A DNA stretch of 16,452 nucleotides from Ettlia oleoabundans (Eukaryota > Chlorophyta > Chlorophyceae > Chlamydomonadales). The translations under genes were made by a program, and so were the position numbers. Under the pieces are notes generated by a model, which made no database searches, was not told the DNA's origin, and was given only the letters and a program-made list of their open reading frames with translations. The stretch spans positions 1 through 16,452 of the forward strand of contig JAAMXP010000803.1 of NCBI GenBank assembly GCA_019693395.1, written 5' to 3'. The first letter of the stretch is position 1, and each line of letters begins with the position of its first letter. This document shows positions 1 to 10,313 of this stretch, one piece after another.

Positions 1-158
1 CAACATCGGCGCACGCCCCCACACCCTTCCTTCGCCCCGCCCCGCCCGCGCATGCACGACCCTCCAGAAAGAGAACAAGAAAATGTAACAACCACCATAC
101 AAGCCACCGACGCACACTGCACAAGGAACGCAGTCATAATAATCGGTCCCCCGCTTAC

Positions 159-1078
159 CGTTGACGTGCACAGCGTCTCGTCCAGCACCTGGTACAACAC
201 ATTTACGGCGTTGTAAAAAACAACTGCGGCGGGTGGCAGGCGGGTCGATGAGTGAGCGAGTGTGCGTTAATGCTGATGTCGTGTGCTGGGGTGTGAGATT
301 TAGAGATAGGAGTGGGGTGGGCATGGCGGCAAGCATCAAGGCCAGAGCGCATCAAGGCCAGAGCACAACGAGGAAAACTGAAGCGCTGCAGGCTGTTTGT
401 TCTGATGTGAGCCGTAAGAAAAAAAAGCAGTCCAGTTATCTTTATCGGTTGCACAGCAATCACTGATGCCACAGAGCCACCCCAGTACCAACAGAGAGGT
501 CAGCCTGCACAGTGAGCGCCCCACGACAGTGCCGACCAGGCTAGCACCCATGTGGACCATTTTGCACTTGGTCGAACCTTGGTCAAACCAGGTATAATGG
601 TGGCCAAACCAGGCTCAAATAGTTCTTTATAACGGCATACCTGTGTTGACAGCCAGCCATTCGTTCAGATCCTCGCCAGGTGGCAGCCGAACGGCATCCT
701 CCACCGCCCCCGTGCCCAGCGTGTGCTCAATGTGCTGCTTGAGGGTCAATCCCTTAGCACCCACCGGCACATTTTTCACTGATCTGAAGGTGCCACCCTT
801 CCTGCAAAAGCAAATCCAGCCGCCAGTGAATAGTGGGGAGGGAGAGGGGGCGCAGCAGGGGGTGGCATAGCGGGCTGGCGGCAGGTGGCGGCGCTGCCAC
901 CATGCTCCAGTTGGGCAGCGGCTGCTGAGCGGCTTAAGGCCCAATAAGCCTGATCACGTCCTTGCGCAGCGTGCGCAAGCTCGGCCCGGTTGACACTCGG
1001 AACGCTAAAGCCCTGATCGACGCCAGGCGCTCTGCAGGGCAGCTACGCTCACTTGGCAAAGTTGAACAGGCTGGCCAT
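159..1078 (-). CDS. MOB1: MOB1-family kinase activator (Mob1/phocein), 5' part, gene runs off the left edge
   Basis: MOB1 proteins bind and activate NDR/LATS-type kinases in mitotic exit and Hippo-like signalling. Three exons are visible on the minus strand: 1078-1053 (start codon and eight codons, MASLFNFA), 801-641 and 223-159, joined in phases 2 and 1, giving 84 residues. The start is chosen because this short exon ends in a good donor (AA|GTGAGC) with exactly the phase the next exon needs, and its residues resemble the usual MOB1 start (MSLFGLG). Exon 2 carries the family signature: TFR..KNVP, LKQHIEHTLG, then LPPGEDLNEWLAVNT. Exon 3 (VVFYNAVNVLYQ...CT) fits the helix usually written NTVDFFNQINMLYG, but is divergent. 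Its cysteine at residue 81 fits the first zinc ligand. The donor at 158-157 shows that the gene continues beyond base 1, so about 60% of the usual ~215 residues are missing. Family assignment is firm; the first exon is less so. Confidence 0.85.
333..364. repeat. 16-base tandem duplication in MOB1 intron 2
   Basis: Two adjacent identical copies of GCATCAAGGCCAGAGC at 333-348 and 349-364, inside the intron between MOB1 exons 2 and 3. No function is suggested. Confidence 0.9.
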
Positions 1079-1892
1079 TGCGCCCGAGAGCGCCTGCTGC
1101 TTGAAGGCGCCACCCCGGCGGGCCACGAAACGCGGTCAGTGGCTCAACCAGACTAGCTAGGCGCAAATAGGTTCCCAGGTTGTGCAGAAACAACGACTTG
1201 CCAGATATGTTATGGATCGTCCCAACCTTGCGACCAAAGTAACCTAGATAAAGTCATTATGCAACCGCCCTGGTGGCACTGCTGTGCGCTGAGGGAAAGC
1301 TCCGCAATTGAGGCCTTCCTCCTCTTCTGCAGGTCGGCCGCCTAAAGACCCTATGACCTCACAGTGATCTCGCCTTCTAATTTTGACAGGCATTAGTTGC
1401 AGAAGGATATCTGCTTTGTCAAAGTGTGGGCGGGTCAACCACCTTGAATAGCTGTCGGACAAGCTGGCAATGAAAAACAGCACAGAAATGATTAAGAAAG
1501 GTGGTTGATTGAAATAGCAGGAGGTGGGGCTGGCGTTGGGTTATCAAAAGGTTGCAGCATGTGCTGCTACGAAAGCACTGCTGCAGTGCAGTCATTATGT
1601 TGTGTAGCGCGGCTTAAATTTCATCCTGGCGCGCTGAACTGCTGGTGTTCCTGAGCACTGTTCGGTTGGCGGTGCGATCAAAAAGGTGCTGAAAGCTGAA
1701 AGGACCAAACGAAGAGCCTCAGCTGTGACCCGCTAAGCGGTGCGTCTGACGCGCCTCAGCCGCTTGCTGCTTGAAACGCGTGTGACACAGCCCTTGTCCG
1801 TCTCCGCTTGCTGTCAGTTGCCGTCTCCGCTTGCTGTCAGTTGCCGTGAGAGCGGCGCACCCATATGGCCGTGCTGGGTGGCTGATGGGCGC
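1079..1892. other. Intergenic: APS reductase 3' UTR and MOB1 promoter/5' UTR
   Basis: The stretch lies after the APS reductase stop and before the MOB1 start, both on the minus strand. Open frames here are short and look like no protein I know. It contains the 23-base tandem duplication at 1801-1846. I see no clear polyadenylation signal or TATA box. Confidence 0.6.
1801..1846. repeat. Perfect 23-base tandem duplication
   Basis: Two adjacent identical 23-base units, 1801-1823 and 1824-1846, each beginning TCTCCGCTTGCTGTC. They lie within 100 bases after the APS reductase stop codon, so probably in its 3' UTR. Exact identity suggests a recent duplication. Confidence 0.9.
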
Positions 1893-4800
1893 CTAGCTGG
1901 AGCCGGTGAGTGTGCGCACCCACATGCCAAGGGTCTCGGGGTCCCGCCGCTCGCTGGGGTACTTTATGAAGTCACCTGCACACAACGGGGGGCAGGGAAA
2001 GGAGGTGAGGGAGAAGCACGCCATCGGCTTTGGGAAAGGAGGTGAGGGAGATGCAGGGGAGTAAGAGGAAGCGGAGGGCAGTATGGGGGCTGAGAAAGAG
2101 CATAGCCGGCGAAATGAGGCAGGAGAAGAGGCGGTCAGGACAGTTGAAATGATATGCAGAACAAGCAGGCTGCCATATAGCAGTAGCAGCCTTGTGGAAG
2201 CCCGAGCTGCTGGCAGCCATGTGGCCTGCCCCCGCCTGGCTGATGCAGCCACAGAAGGTGCCGGGCACATGCAGCTGCGTGGGTTCAACTCACCGCCCTT
2301 GCTGCCCTTTGGCAGCAGCACGATTGTGGGGAAGGTCTTGAGGCCAAACTTGTTAGACGCAAAGTCACGCTCGGTGTCGGCCTGCAATGCGCACAGAACA
2401 GCAGTACACAAGCAGCAACCAGCTGTCAGTGGCAGCGTACGGCCTCAGCCGCCCTGTAGACCAAACAGCGCTGGCTGTTACGCTTAAAAAATTAAAATCG
2501 AAATGCAGCAGTCGATGCGTAACAAAGCAGCAAAGCAGCACTGACTTATGAGGCAGGTGGGTGAGCAAGCATGTGGCAGTTAGAAATCAAAAAAAGCGTG
2601 GGTTGGAGATGATACAAACACTAGGGTCCCCACCCTTAACGCAAAAGACACCAGGCGAGCACTAGGCAAGCACCCAGCAAGGACCCACCCACCTGGAACT
2701 TGGCCACGCTGATGTGGCTGCCCGCCAGCTGCTCCGCCAGGGTGGCGTACTGCGGCTCAAGGGCCTGCGGTACAATGGGAGGCAGCAGTATCGCTGTCGA
2801 AGCGGTACAATAACTCATGGTAGTGCAGGGGGCCGACGCCATAACCAGTGGATCAAACCACCCATAGCCGGGGTTGGCCAGCATTGAACTGGCACCACTT
2901 TGCCTAACGTTTAATTCTTTGTACTTTCATCAAGCAGGACGCAGAAAAGAGAGAAAGGACATGAGGCATGCGACGGAGGGTATTCTGGCGCAGACTTTCT
3001 AACACCCTTCAAGCAGTCCGACATGTGACACCCCTTGCGCACCTTGCAGTTTTGGCACCAGTATTAATGACTATATTTCAATCAAGCAGCGTGGAAGGGA
3101 GAGAAAGGACATGAGACATGCGACACCCCTGCTAGACATATGTCACCCCTGCCCACCTTGCAGAACTGGCACCAAGGAGCGTACAGCGCCACCAGCGTGT
3201 CCTTCTCGCGTGGACCCTCCAGCAATGCACCCAGCTGCTGCTTGTCCAGGGCTGCCACGGTACCGCTCTCGGGCCAGAGGTCCGCCGGCTTCTCGGCGGC
3301 TTCCTCGCTCGCCGACTGGTCGGAGCTGATGTTGCCGCTGTGCAGGCCGCACTCCTTCTGCAGGCGGGAAGAAAGCCAGAAAGACAAAGAAAAGGATGAT
3401 CGTGCTGCACTACCAAAACGCGTGTGGCGATATGGGTGTGCAACGACATAAGAGATCTCAGATAAGGTGGTGCTCAGGAAGCGACAGAAAAATGCGCAGC
3501 CATGAGCGGCGCAAGCATCAGCATCCCCATCACAACCGCCAGCAGACGGAGTTGAGCTCCATAACAACACGCGCGGCTCACGCAGTCTACCGCAGCCACC
3601 CCCACCCCAGCCTTGGCAGCAGCCATCAGCGCTCACCGCTGTGGCATCCTCCCACCACCACCGCCCCTCACGCTCGTGCTGATTGGGCAGCACGGGGCGG
3701 GTGCAGGGCTCGCAGCCGATGGAGATGTAGCCGCAGGCATGGAGGTCGTTGACTGGCACGCCCTGCAGTTGGTCATAGGTTGTGGAGGGGAAGAAAGAGA
3801 AGAAAAGCTGTGAAATTAAGCTCCAGCAACAAATGTCCCTGGTTCGTGCTAATAAAAATATGGAACCTGGCGCCCCTTGAACTAATGTTCCAAAGCTGCA
3901 CAAGCCTGCAATTTTCCTTGACCGCATTCCTGGTGCGCTGCTGGCAGCACCCACAACTGATTACACCAATCTCTCAGGCCCAGCATTGAGCAGCCAGCAC
4001 CCACTTACCATGACACGCAGGAAGTTCCAGCACTCTGCGCTGGTGATGTTGCTGAGGGGGTTGTACTTGATCAGGGAGCCGGGGCCGCCAGAGAGACCCT
4101 CAAATACAGGGTCGACCTGCAGGGTGCAAGGACGAATGGCTAGTGGTGAGGTGGAGGTGTGCAGATGTGTTGCTGATGGAGGTGCAAAACCACGTTTGTG
4201 TGCGTATTCAATGTCAAATCCTGCCAGGCTAGAACCCCCAAGCGTCCAAGTCAAAGGTGCTAGTCCCTTCAGTTGACATTCTTCTGTCTTCCCTGCAGCT
4301 TCTCCTTGCCACCTTCCTGCCCTGCACCTCTCCAGACCTCCTGAGCCCCCTTCTCCTTGCCACCTTCCTGCCCCTGCAACTCGCCAAGCCTCATGAGCCC
4401 TCTTCTCACCTCAACAACTGGCACGGCCATGCGGGTGCCGGGGCTTTGGTCCTTGCGCTGGCCCGTGATCCAAGCCTTGAGGCCAGTCAGCTGCCTGCGC
4501 AGGGGCCTGACCTGCACATAAAAAAACAGGAAAGCAGAGCTGGAGGAAAGGCAAGAGGTCGAGGAAGAGGGCGATGAGAGGCAGCTTGGTGCTCAGGGTT
4601 AAACCTGATACAACATGCTGCCAAGGATGGAGAATCAGTTGCCTGGCGCATCTTTGCACATCCGTGACATATCTCTTGGATCCCACTGGTGACTGTTCTC
4701 CACTAAAATTGAAAAAATGGAGACCTTGTCAGCACTGATTCAAGCCATCCCAGCCAGCCAGCACCCGGAAAAACAGCACCCACAAACTTAGCACCCACCA

Positions 4801-6674
4801 AGAACTGGAGCACCCAGCAAATCAGCACCCACAAAACCCGTGCCCACCTTGCGGATGCGGCAGCACTCGCCGTGGCCGTCCTCGTAGAAGGAGAACATGC
4901 CCTTCTCACGCACAAGGTCCATCACCTCCTGCGGTACAACGAAGCGGTCGCAAAAAGGTACAGGATAAGCTGTCAGCGGCAACATAGATTCAAGGACAAG
5001 CCGTCGGCGGTAACAAACGCTACAGGGCAAGCCATCGGCCTGATGAGGCAGTACCACATGGGGGCTCGGTACGCATGGTGTACTGCAGTTTTACACTTCT
5101 GTGCCGGCTCCTGTACGTGTAAAGCTGCATCAATGCCAATGTACTGCATCTGTACCTGCGCGTCAGGGAAGGTGTACTCGATCTTGATGCCGTAGTGCTT
5201 CTCCACCTTGTCAAACAGGCGGTACGTCTCGGGGTTGAGGCGGCCAGTGTCAAGGCTGCAAGCAGGCAGTGAGCAGCAATAATCTAGTCAACCGTGTGCG
5301 TAAGACTTTACGAGGAGATTGTGTGGTGCCCAGGGTTGTGAAAAAAGGGTGGAGGCAGCCTGCGCTCGTGCAGCACCTAAATATGGGGAAGAAGAACGGG
5401 GAAGAAAGCAACATGGCTAAGAAGGGGTGTCTTCAAATGAATGACTAAAACTGTGCGTGCATGTCGAGCATTGCTTACAGGCGAGGGCTCAATGTAGGAT
5501 GCACGAATTGACGGTGAGGCGGACGACAGCGAGGGTGAGGAGAATTCCAGAAGGGATGCACCCACCTGAACACGCGGAAGGGGCGACCAGTGAGGTGTGC
5601 GTACTCGATCAGCGCCACATCCTCCGCACCAGAGAAGGCAATGGCGATATCGCTGCCAAAGGTGGCCAGCGCCTGCGGGCAGAAGGTCGAGGAGAGACAG
5701 CAGGTGCGGCAGGCGGCTGGTCAAAGATGTGCTGCCACCTGCCAGGTGGCAGGACATTGGCAGGTGTTTCTCAGCGAGCGGCATTGCGGCCGGGCGCGCA
5801 AGCCTGGGCGTATGTGCTCAGCAAAAACCCGCGGTGGGCCCAATATCGCTCAGACAAAAGTCTCGGATGGCCCTGCCATATCGAACCTGTACCGAACACA
5901 AATGCCGCCAGCGCTCGCGCCGCGGGCTGGGACAAATGGCAGTAGCAAGATTTGTAAAGGCATGTTATGTGTTCCCCCTACTCACGTGGTCCATAATCTC
6001 CAGCGGGCTCTTGCTGTCCAGCTGCTGCGCCACCGCCTTCCAGTCAACCTGCTGCTGCTGCTCGGCGGCGGCGGTGGGCGCCTCCACTGCTGCCGCTGCG
6101 TTCACCTGCGGCGAGAATGGGGCGGGTAGAGGGGCAACATGGGTGTGTGGTATGCTTAGTCACTGACATGCTTGGTGTCGGGCATTGTAAGTTCTGGGCA
6201 TAGATGGTTCTGGTTGAAAACACTGCCTGAGCTTTGCTGCAGGCTGGTTGTTGGCACGCCAGCGTGTCAGCAAATACTGATCATGGTGGCAGCAAAAGGC
6301 AGCGGTAGAACATGTGTTGCCAGCCGGCTGCTAGAAATCTGGCAGCTGCCCCCACGCTTTGGTCGCCCCTGTCGAGTCTCACACAGCCAGCAGGCGTTCT
6401 AGGCCGAGAAAGTGCCCACCTGCTGCTGCGAGGCGGCGCGTGCCGCCTGGCGTGCCCGACGGCCCTGGCGCTGCTTGCCGCTAGCAGGGGCCAGCGCCGC
6501 TGCACCAGCCTGGCTGCGGCGCGCAACGCCATAAGAGGCCGCAGACAGGGCCTGCAGGCAGGAGCCAGGGGCAGAGACCGTCGGCTGCTGCCATGCAGTG
6601 CTGGGGTGCGGGCGCAGGCTGAACCATGCCGCATGCCTTCGCACCTGCGTTGAAGCGACGAGTGACTGCTGCAT
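1893..6674 (-). CDS. APR: 5'-adenylylsulfate (APS) reductase, plant type with C-terminal thioredoxin-like domain, plastid
   Basis: The enzyme reduces APS to sulfite and AMP, using glutathione through its C-terminal redox domain, in plastid sulfate assimilation. Twelve exons: 6674-6420, 6105-5986, 5672-5566, 5255-5156, 4928-4848, 4511-4410, 4116-4009, 3762-3637, 3357-3157, 2764-2693, 2381-2294 and 1975-1893. They sum to 1443 bases (480 residues plus stop) with no frame break; nine of eleven introns are phase 0. Residues 1-85 are rich in Ala, Ser, Gln and Arg, as in a transit peptide. The reductase domain shows [26 protein letters not shown], Cys216-Cys217 ([11 protein letters not shown]) and Cys308/Cys311 (GCEPCTRP), the four [4Fe-4S] ligands, then catalytic Cys336 in ECGLHSGN. 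Plant enzymes usually have Lys where Ser340 stands. The thioredoxin-like domain (about 365-480) has Cys396/Cys399 in [19 protein letters not shown] and IKYPSERRD. Length is slightly above the family's usual ~420-470. Exon limits are by eye, but every join keeps frame and matches the family. Confidence 0.95.
1995..2051. repeat. 20-base direct repeat in APS reductase intron 11
   Basis: GGGAAAGGAGGTGAGGGAGA occurs at 1995-2014 and again at 2032-2051, 37 bases apart. It reads as a pyrimidine-rich run on the transcript strand just upstream of the acceptor of the last exon (exon start 1975), so it may extend the polypyrimidine tract. Confidence 0.85.
2929..3174 (-). repeat. Partial duplication of the thioredoxin active-site exon end within APS reductase intron 9
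   Basis: The last 18 coding bases of exon 9 and the following intron start (3174-3081) are repeated, diverged, at 3060-2929. The real copy encodes WCQFCK before its donor GTGGGC; the duplicate encodes WCQNCK before GTGCGC. Both continue with a related intron sequence ending in a shared CATGTCCTTTCTCTC and GCTTGAT. The duplicate has an in-frame stop (TAA) one codon before its TGG and no good acceptor giving a frame-preserving exon, so it is a relic. A shorter match, GGTGCCAGTTC, lies at about 2888-2898. Confidence 0.8.
4299..4373. repeat. 24-base direct repeat in APS reductase intron 6
   Basis: An identical 24-base segment beginning CTTCTCCTTGCCACC occurs at 4299-4322 and 4350-4373, 51 bases apart. 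It lies in the intron between exons 6 and 7. The plus strand here is pyrimidine rich, so the transcript is purine rich; no role is apparent. Confidence 0.85.
4761..4840. repeat. Degenerate 15-base minisatellite in APS reductase intron 5
   Basis: The core GCACCC recurs at 4761, 4776, 4791, 4810 and 4825, spaced 15, 15, 19 and 15 bases; typical unit CAGCACCCACAAA. On the transcript strand this is a run of GGGTGCTG units directly after the donor of exon 5 (4848). It is a local expansion within an intron. Confidence 0.8.
4958..5040. repeat. Degenerate repeat of about 32 bases in APS reductase intron 4
   Basis: Three related segments around the core CAAGCCGTCGGCGG occur at about 4961, 4991 and 5023, with substitutions in each. 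They lie just upstream of the acceptor of exon 5 on the transcript strand. The similarity is modest. Confidence 0.5.
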
Positions 6675-7248
6675 GCTCTTCAGCTGTGGTGCTGCGAAAT
6701 CAAGAAATGTTCCAACGCACTGTTGTTCGACTCCCTCATCCTGCCGTGCTGGCCAACTTGGGCTGAGGTGGGGCTCATGTCACGGGATCATCAAACCGCT
6801 TTGTCAAGCTGCCTGGATACCAGCAAATGTTTCTGGAAGGTGGACGCTGGCAACCGCCCGCCAGTGCCGCTGGGTTGACCTCCTGCATCACCGCCTGGAG
6901 CGGTAAACCCTGCGTCAGCCGTGTCATTTGCTAGAGCAACGTGAGCTGTCGAGTAACAGGCGTCCTGCGGCGCTTGACGGGCAGCCCAGGGCAGCCAGCA
7001 GTAGGAACAGGGCGGCAGGGCAGCACCGGACGCCCACCCTAGGTGTAGCAGTTTGTAGTTGGCAACTGCTGTTTTTTTAACAGGATGGGACACTCTGAAG
7101 CGTAGCAGAGTGAAGGGTGGACATTCGGTCAGTCTCAATGATTTGCATGCTCTGCAGATATGTCTCAGACCGTGCCTGTGTGAAGCGTACGCCACACGGT
7201 AGCGCAGCGTGCGCTCCTTCTGACCAGCGGCGCGCAGCACCCACATCG
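6675..7248. other. Intergenic: F-box/LRR 3' UTR and APS reductase promoter/5' UTR
   Basis: About 570 bases between the F-box/LRR stop and the APS reductase start. Short open frames on both strands show no recognisable family. Any sulfur-responsive control of the APS reductase gene would be expected here, but I can identify no known element. Confidence 0.6.
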
Positions 7249-9748
7249 TCACAACACCACCACGTGCAGCTGCCGCAACCGCTCTGCCAGGCGCTCTGCA
7301 CTTTGCTGCTCCACTGCCCCTGCTGGCAGCTCCAGCCGAGTGAGGTGTGGCATGCAGCTGAGCGCGCCACCTTCCTCCACATCCTCCGCCATCACCCGCA
7401 ACTCTGGGTTGCCTGTGAGCACCAAGGACTGCAGCTGGCTGGCAGCCGCCAGGCTGGCGGGCAGCGAGGTGAGGTTGTTATTGTCCAATGCCAGCACATA
7501 TAGGCCTGCAGGCAGTGGTATGCAAGGTAAATGTGGAGAGGAACGGACTAGTAGAGAAGATGATAAGTTGATGCTTTTGGGCAGGGAGGAGGGAGCCCCG
7601 GCGGCCCTGCAGCCCCAGGAAACCCCCCGGTATCGCTAGCGGAAACGATACTGTAGAGGGCAAAGCCTGACACGCCAGCTCAACGTCACATGTAGGAAGA
7701 AGATGCGAATTGGTCATCAAAGGTTGCTCGCACAGGCCACGTTAAGCTATAATTACCAGTCAAAATGTGCTGGTCGTATGCAACCATTGCTCGCCAGCGT
7801 CACCTGACAGGTATGGCCCCCCCGGCAGCTCCCTCAGCCCACAGCCGCCCAATTGCAGGGCCGTCAGCCGCGTGGCGTGCAACAAGCATGGCGGCAGGCC
7901 AGCACCCAGAACCGGGCCGGAAAGGATATTTAGCACTGACAGGCAGGGCAAGCTGCCCAACAGGCGCTGCAGAGCAGCATTTAGTACCGCTTGTCGAGCA
8001 CCGACGCCGGCGGCGGCGCCATTAGGTGCAGTCCCCTGCTCGTCTTCTACCTCAGGGCCGGCAGCTGGCAGGAGGTTTCCCAGGATCAACCGTTCCACTC
8101 CCCCCATCGGGTTGGTAACAACCACAGAACCGTGCTGCGGGAACGCAGCTGGCAGAAGCCGGCACTCTTCCAGGTACAGGCGTGCCAGGTTGGCAGCACT
8201 CAGGCCCAGTGTGCTCAGCAGGGTGGGCAGCTGGGCACCACCATCAATCTCCAGCCCCGCTCCGGCAAACACCCAGCTGCCAGGAGAGACGCCAGGGTGG
8301 GGTGCCACTAAACGGAGCTGGATCATACAACAACCACTTTCTGTGCAGCGTGTGGCCAGGTCGCCCGTGATCTGCAAGCAGTGCGGACTGGGTGCTAATC
8401 AGCAGGGCAACTGGGTGCTGGTCAGCAGGCAACTTTGTGCTAGTCAGCAAGCACTGGGTGCTGGTCAGGAAGGCAACTGCGGTGCGAGTTGTCCCTGCTT
8501 TGGAGTATAGAGCTATGGCAGTAGTGGCACCTTGCCCCGGCTGCTGCCCCTCCAGGCTGCCACGTCATCATCATGCATCACAGAAAAAGGAAAATAAAAA
8601 GCTAACGAATGCAACAGTAGACATCCAAGCCGCAACAGGTAAAAGAAAAACAACAAATGAAGCAGTAGTATTGCAGCACCACGGAATGAGGAAGGCAAAA
8701 GACATGAAACGAAGAGCTAGTGATGCAGCAGCACGACAGGAGAAGGGGAGGTAGGAAAAACAATGGGGAGCAAGAGATACAGCTGTCACACCTGGAAAGC
8801 AGTTGAGCGTAATGCCAGCCGCTGCAGGGGCCCAGCCAGCAAGGTGGGAACATGCGAAAGCTGCATGCCGGTCTCGGGGCCAACCCACTCAGACGCCGAC
8901 AAGTCTTGCAACGCGCTGAGTGCAGTCAAGGGCTGGAGGGGAGGCAGGGGCAGCTGGGTGCTGACCAGCTCGAGGCAGCTTAGCTGCTTGAGGTGGTGTG
9001 GTATGCAGGCTGTGACTAGCCAGCGCTGCAGCAGTGGCGCCTTTAACTTCAAGGTTTCAAGGTTGGAAGTGGCCGCGAGCGTCTTGGCAACACCTGGGGG
9101 CAGTGCGAAGCCGCCCCGAAGCTGCAGGTCCAGGCTGTGCAGGGCGGTGAAGGCGGAAAAAGCTGCCAGGGTAGCGGGGGCGATTCGATTGGGCTGTGAG
9201 ATGCTAAGTTCCTGCAGAACCGCTGGATCCAAGGAAGAAAGTATCTCTTGTACTAACAAGGGGTCCCCACAGGAGCTGCTTGAAAGATCCAGGCTGCTGA
9301 CGAGGTTCTTCACGCGCTGCAGCAGCGCCAGCTTGCCAGCAAGCCAGGAGGCCGCCAGCTGGGTACTGCCGCTACTGTCGCGACTGCAGCTGCTGTCGCT
9401 GCTGCCGCCGTTGCAAGCGTCGCCAGCAGGCACATGCAGCTGCAGCGCGCTCCAAAGCTGGGGTTGCTCATAAACCAGTCGGTTCAAGGACTTGCACACC
9501 AAAGCGATGGCTGGACTGCAGAAAGACGGTCAAAGGAGGCTGTGTAAAGAAGCATGAGGCCAAGTTCGGCAGTTGGCAGAAGGGCGGCCTGAGTGCGGGC
9601 GGCGGCAAGTTTCAACCGGTTCAACCCTAGCCGAGGCTCGACGCCCAGCGACAGGCTGTGTCCGCGCTACACACCCGCCTTCCCGGCCCGCCAGACCGAT
9701 GATTTGCGCCTGGATGCCTTCGGGCAAAACACTGAAAGACTGGCGCAT
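7249..9748 (-). CDS. F-box and leucine-rich-repeat protein
   Basis: Likely an SCF ubiquitin-ligase adaptor: the F-box binds Skp1 and the repeats bind a target, which cannot be told from sequence. Four exons: 9748-9675, 9515-8792, 8371-7804 and 7505-7249, joined in phases 2, 0 and 1, 1623 bases (540 residues). The F-box-like motif occupies residues 8-50 and is itself split by intron 1: LPEGIQAQIIGLAGREGG then PAIALVCKSLNRLVYEQPQL. The splice restores a proper F-box, supporting the model. Degenerate repeats follow, for example LHSLDLQLRG, LETLKLKAPLLQ, LSCLELVSTQL, LQRLALRSTAF, LTALQLGGCGLRELP and LYVLALDNNNLTSLP. The last two fall either side of intron 3 and read as successive repeats. An in-frame ATG at 9844 would add 32 residues; 9748 is chosen because it lies just before the F-box. 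The product class is clear, but the exact gene and partner are unknown. Confidence 0.8.
8390..8478. repeat. Four-copy 21-23 base minisatellite at the 3' end of F-box/LRR intron 2
   Basis: Four adjacent degenerate units, 8390-8412, 8413-8434, 8435-8455 and 8456-8478, share GGGTGCTGGTCAGCAGGCAA with small changes. On the transcript strand (minus) they end about 17 bases before the acceptor of exon 3 (exon start 8371), so they occupy the usual branch-point region. Confidence 0.85.
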
Positions 9749-9889
9749 CGGGATAGGCCAGGCTGTGGACAGACTGAGACGCGCAGAGGCCGCAAGGCAC
9801 GATGTTCCGGTGAGAAAGTCATCTAAAAGTTCCTGCCAGCGCATCACGCTTGGCGCCACCTGTGCCTCTGCCGCGTGGCAGGTGGCCCC

Positions 9890-9918
9890 TTTGTCAGATG
9901 TCCCCTTTGTCAGATGTC
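9890..9918. repeat. Short tandem repeat TTTGTCAGATGTCCCC/T
   Basis: The segment CCCCTTTGTCAGATGTCCC is followed at once by another CCTTTGTCAGATGTCCC, giving two nearly exact adjacent copies about 14-15 bases long. It lies upstream of the F-box/LRR start on the minus strand. No known regulatory site matches. Confidence 0.7.
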
Positions 9919-10308
9919 CCTGATCCACTTTCAGCACTGCCCGATATACCAGCTCGGCATGCTGAGCTATTGCATACGCCTAAATCTGCACAGTGCTTAC
10001 ATCCGTAAAACTGGGAGGTCACCCATTGCATTGTGGGTGGGGTGGGTGGGTGGTTGAATGCCAATGATAGTCGATCAAGAACGCTGCAGATGAAAAGCGA
10101 CATGTCCATGCAATTATCATCGGAAAAGGCGGCAAGGCAGGAGGCAAGAACAATAGAAAAATAGCATGGGGGCGGGAACATGCCATTGCATGTGTGCGCA
10201 GACAACCAGCGGCAATGCTAGGGCCCATCAAGTCTTAACATGTAGGATACACAGGTGAGGCATTGTAGTGCACAGGAGGGGCCGCTAGCACGATCTGCAG
10301 CCACAAAG

Positions 10309-10313
10309 TTACA
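10309..10313 (-). terminator. TGTAA polyadenylation-type signal of the ankyrin-RING gene
   Basis: On the minus strand the pentamer TGTAA stands about 53 bases downstream of the stop codon at 10366. TGTAA is the known polyadenylation signal in many green algae. A five-base motif arises often by chance, and I did not find one as well placed for the other minus-strand genes, so this is only suggestive. Confidence 0.35.

Noticed and set aside
1..158. Further MOB1 exons at the left edge
   Set aside because: No frame in this stretch matches the next MOB1 segment; it appears to be intron following the donor at 158-157.
642..944. MOB1 reading frame extended upstream without an intron
   Set aside because: There is no ATG in that extension, and a strong acceptor (TTGCTTTTGCAG) precedes the conserved sequence; the short exon at 1078-1053 fits phase and family.
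3043..3072. WCQNCK segment as an alternative (mutually exclusive) APS reductase exon
   Set aside because: The possible small exon after TATAG would be 28 bases, not a multiple of three, and the upstream frame has a stop; it is better read as a relic duplication.
7767..8510. Long plus-strand open frame of 247 codons
   Set aside because: It is the antisense shadow of F-box/LRR exon 3 on the minus strand, continues into its intron, and shows no family motif.
8763..9473. Long plus-strand open frame of 236 codons
   Set aside because: Antisense shadow of F-box/LRR exon 2; the minus frame reads as leucine-rich repeats and splices cleanly.
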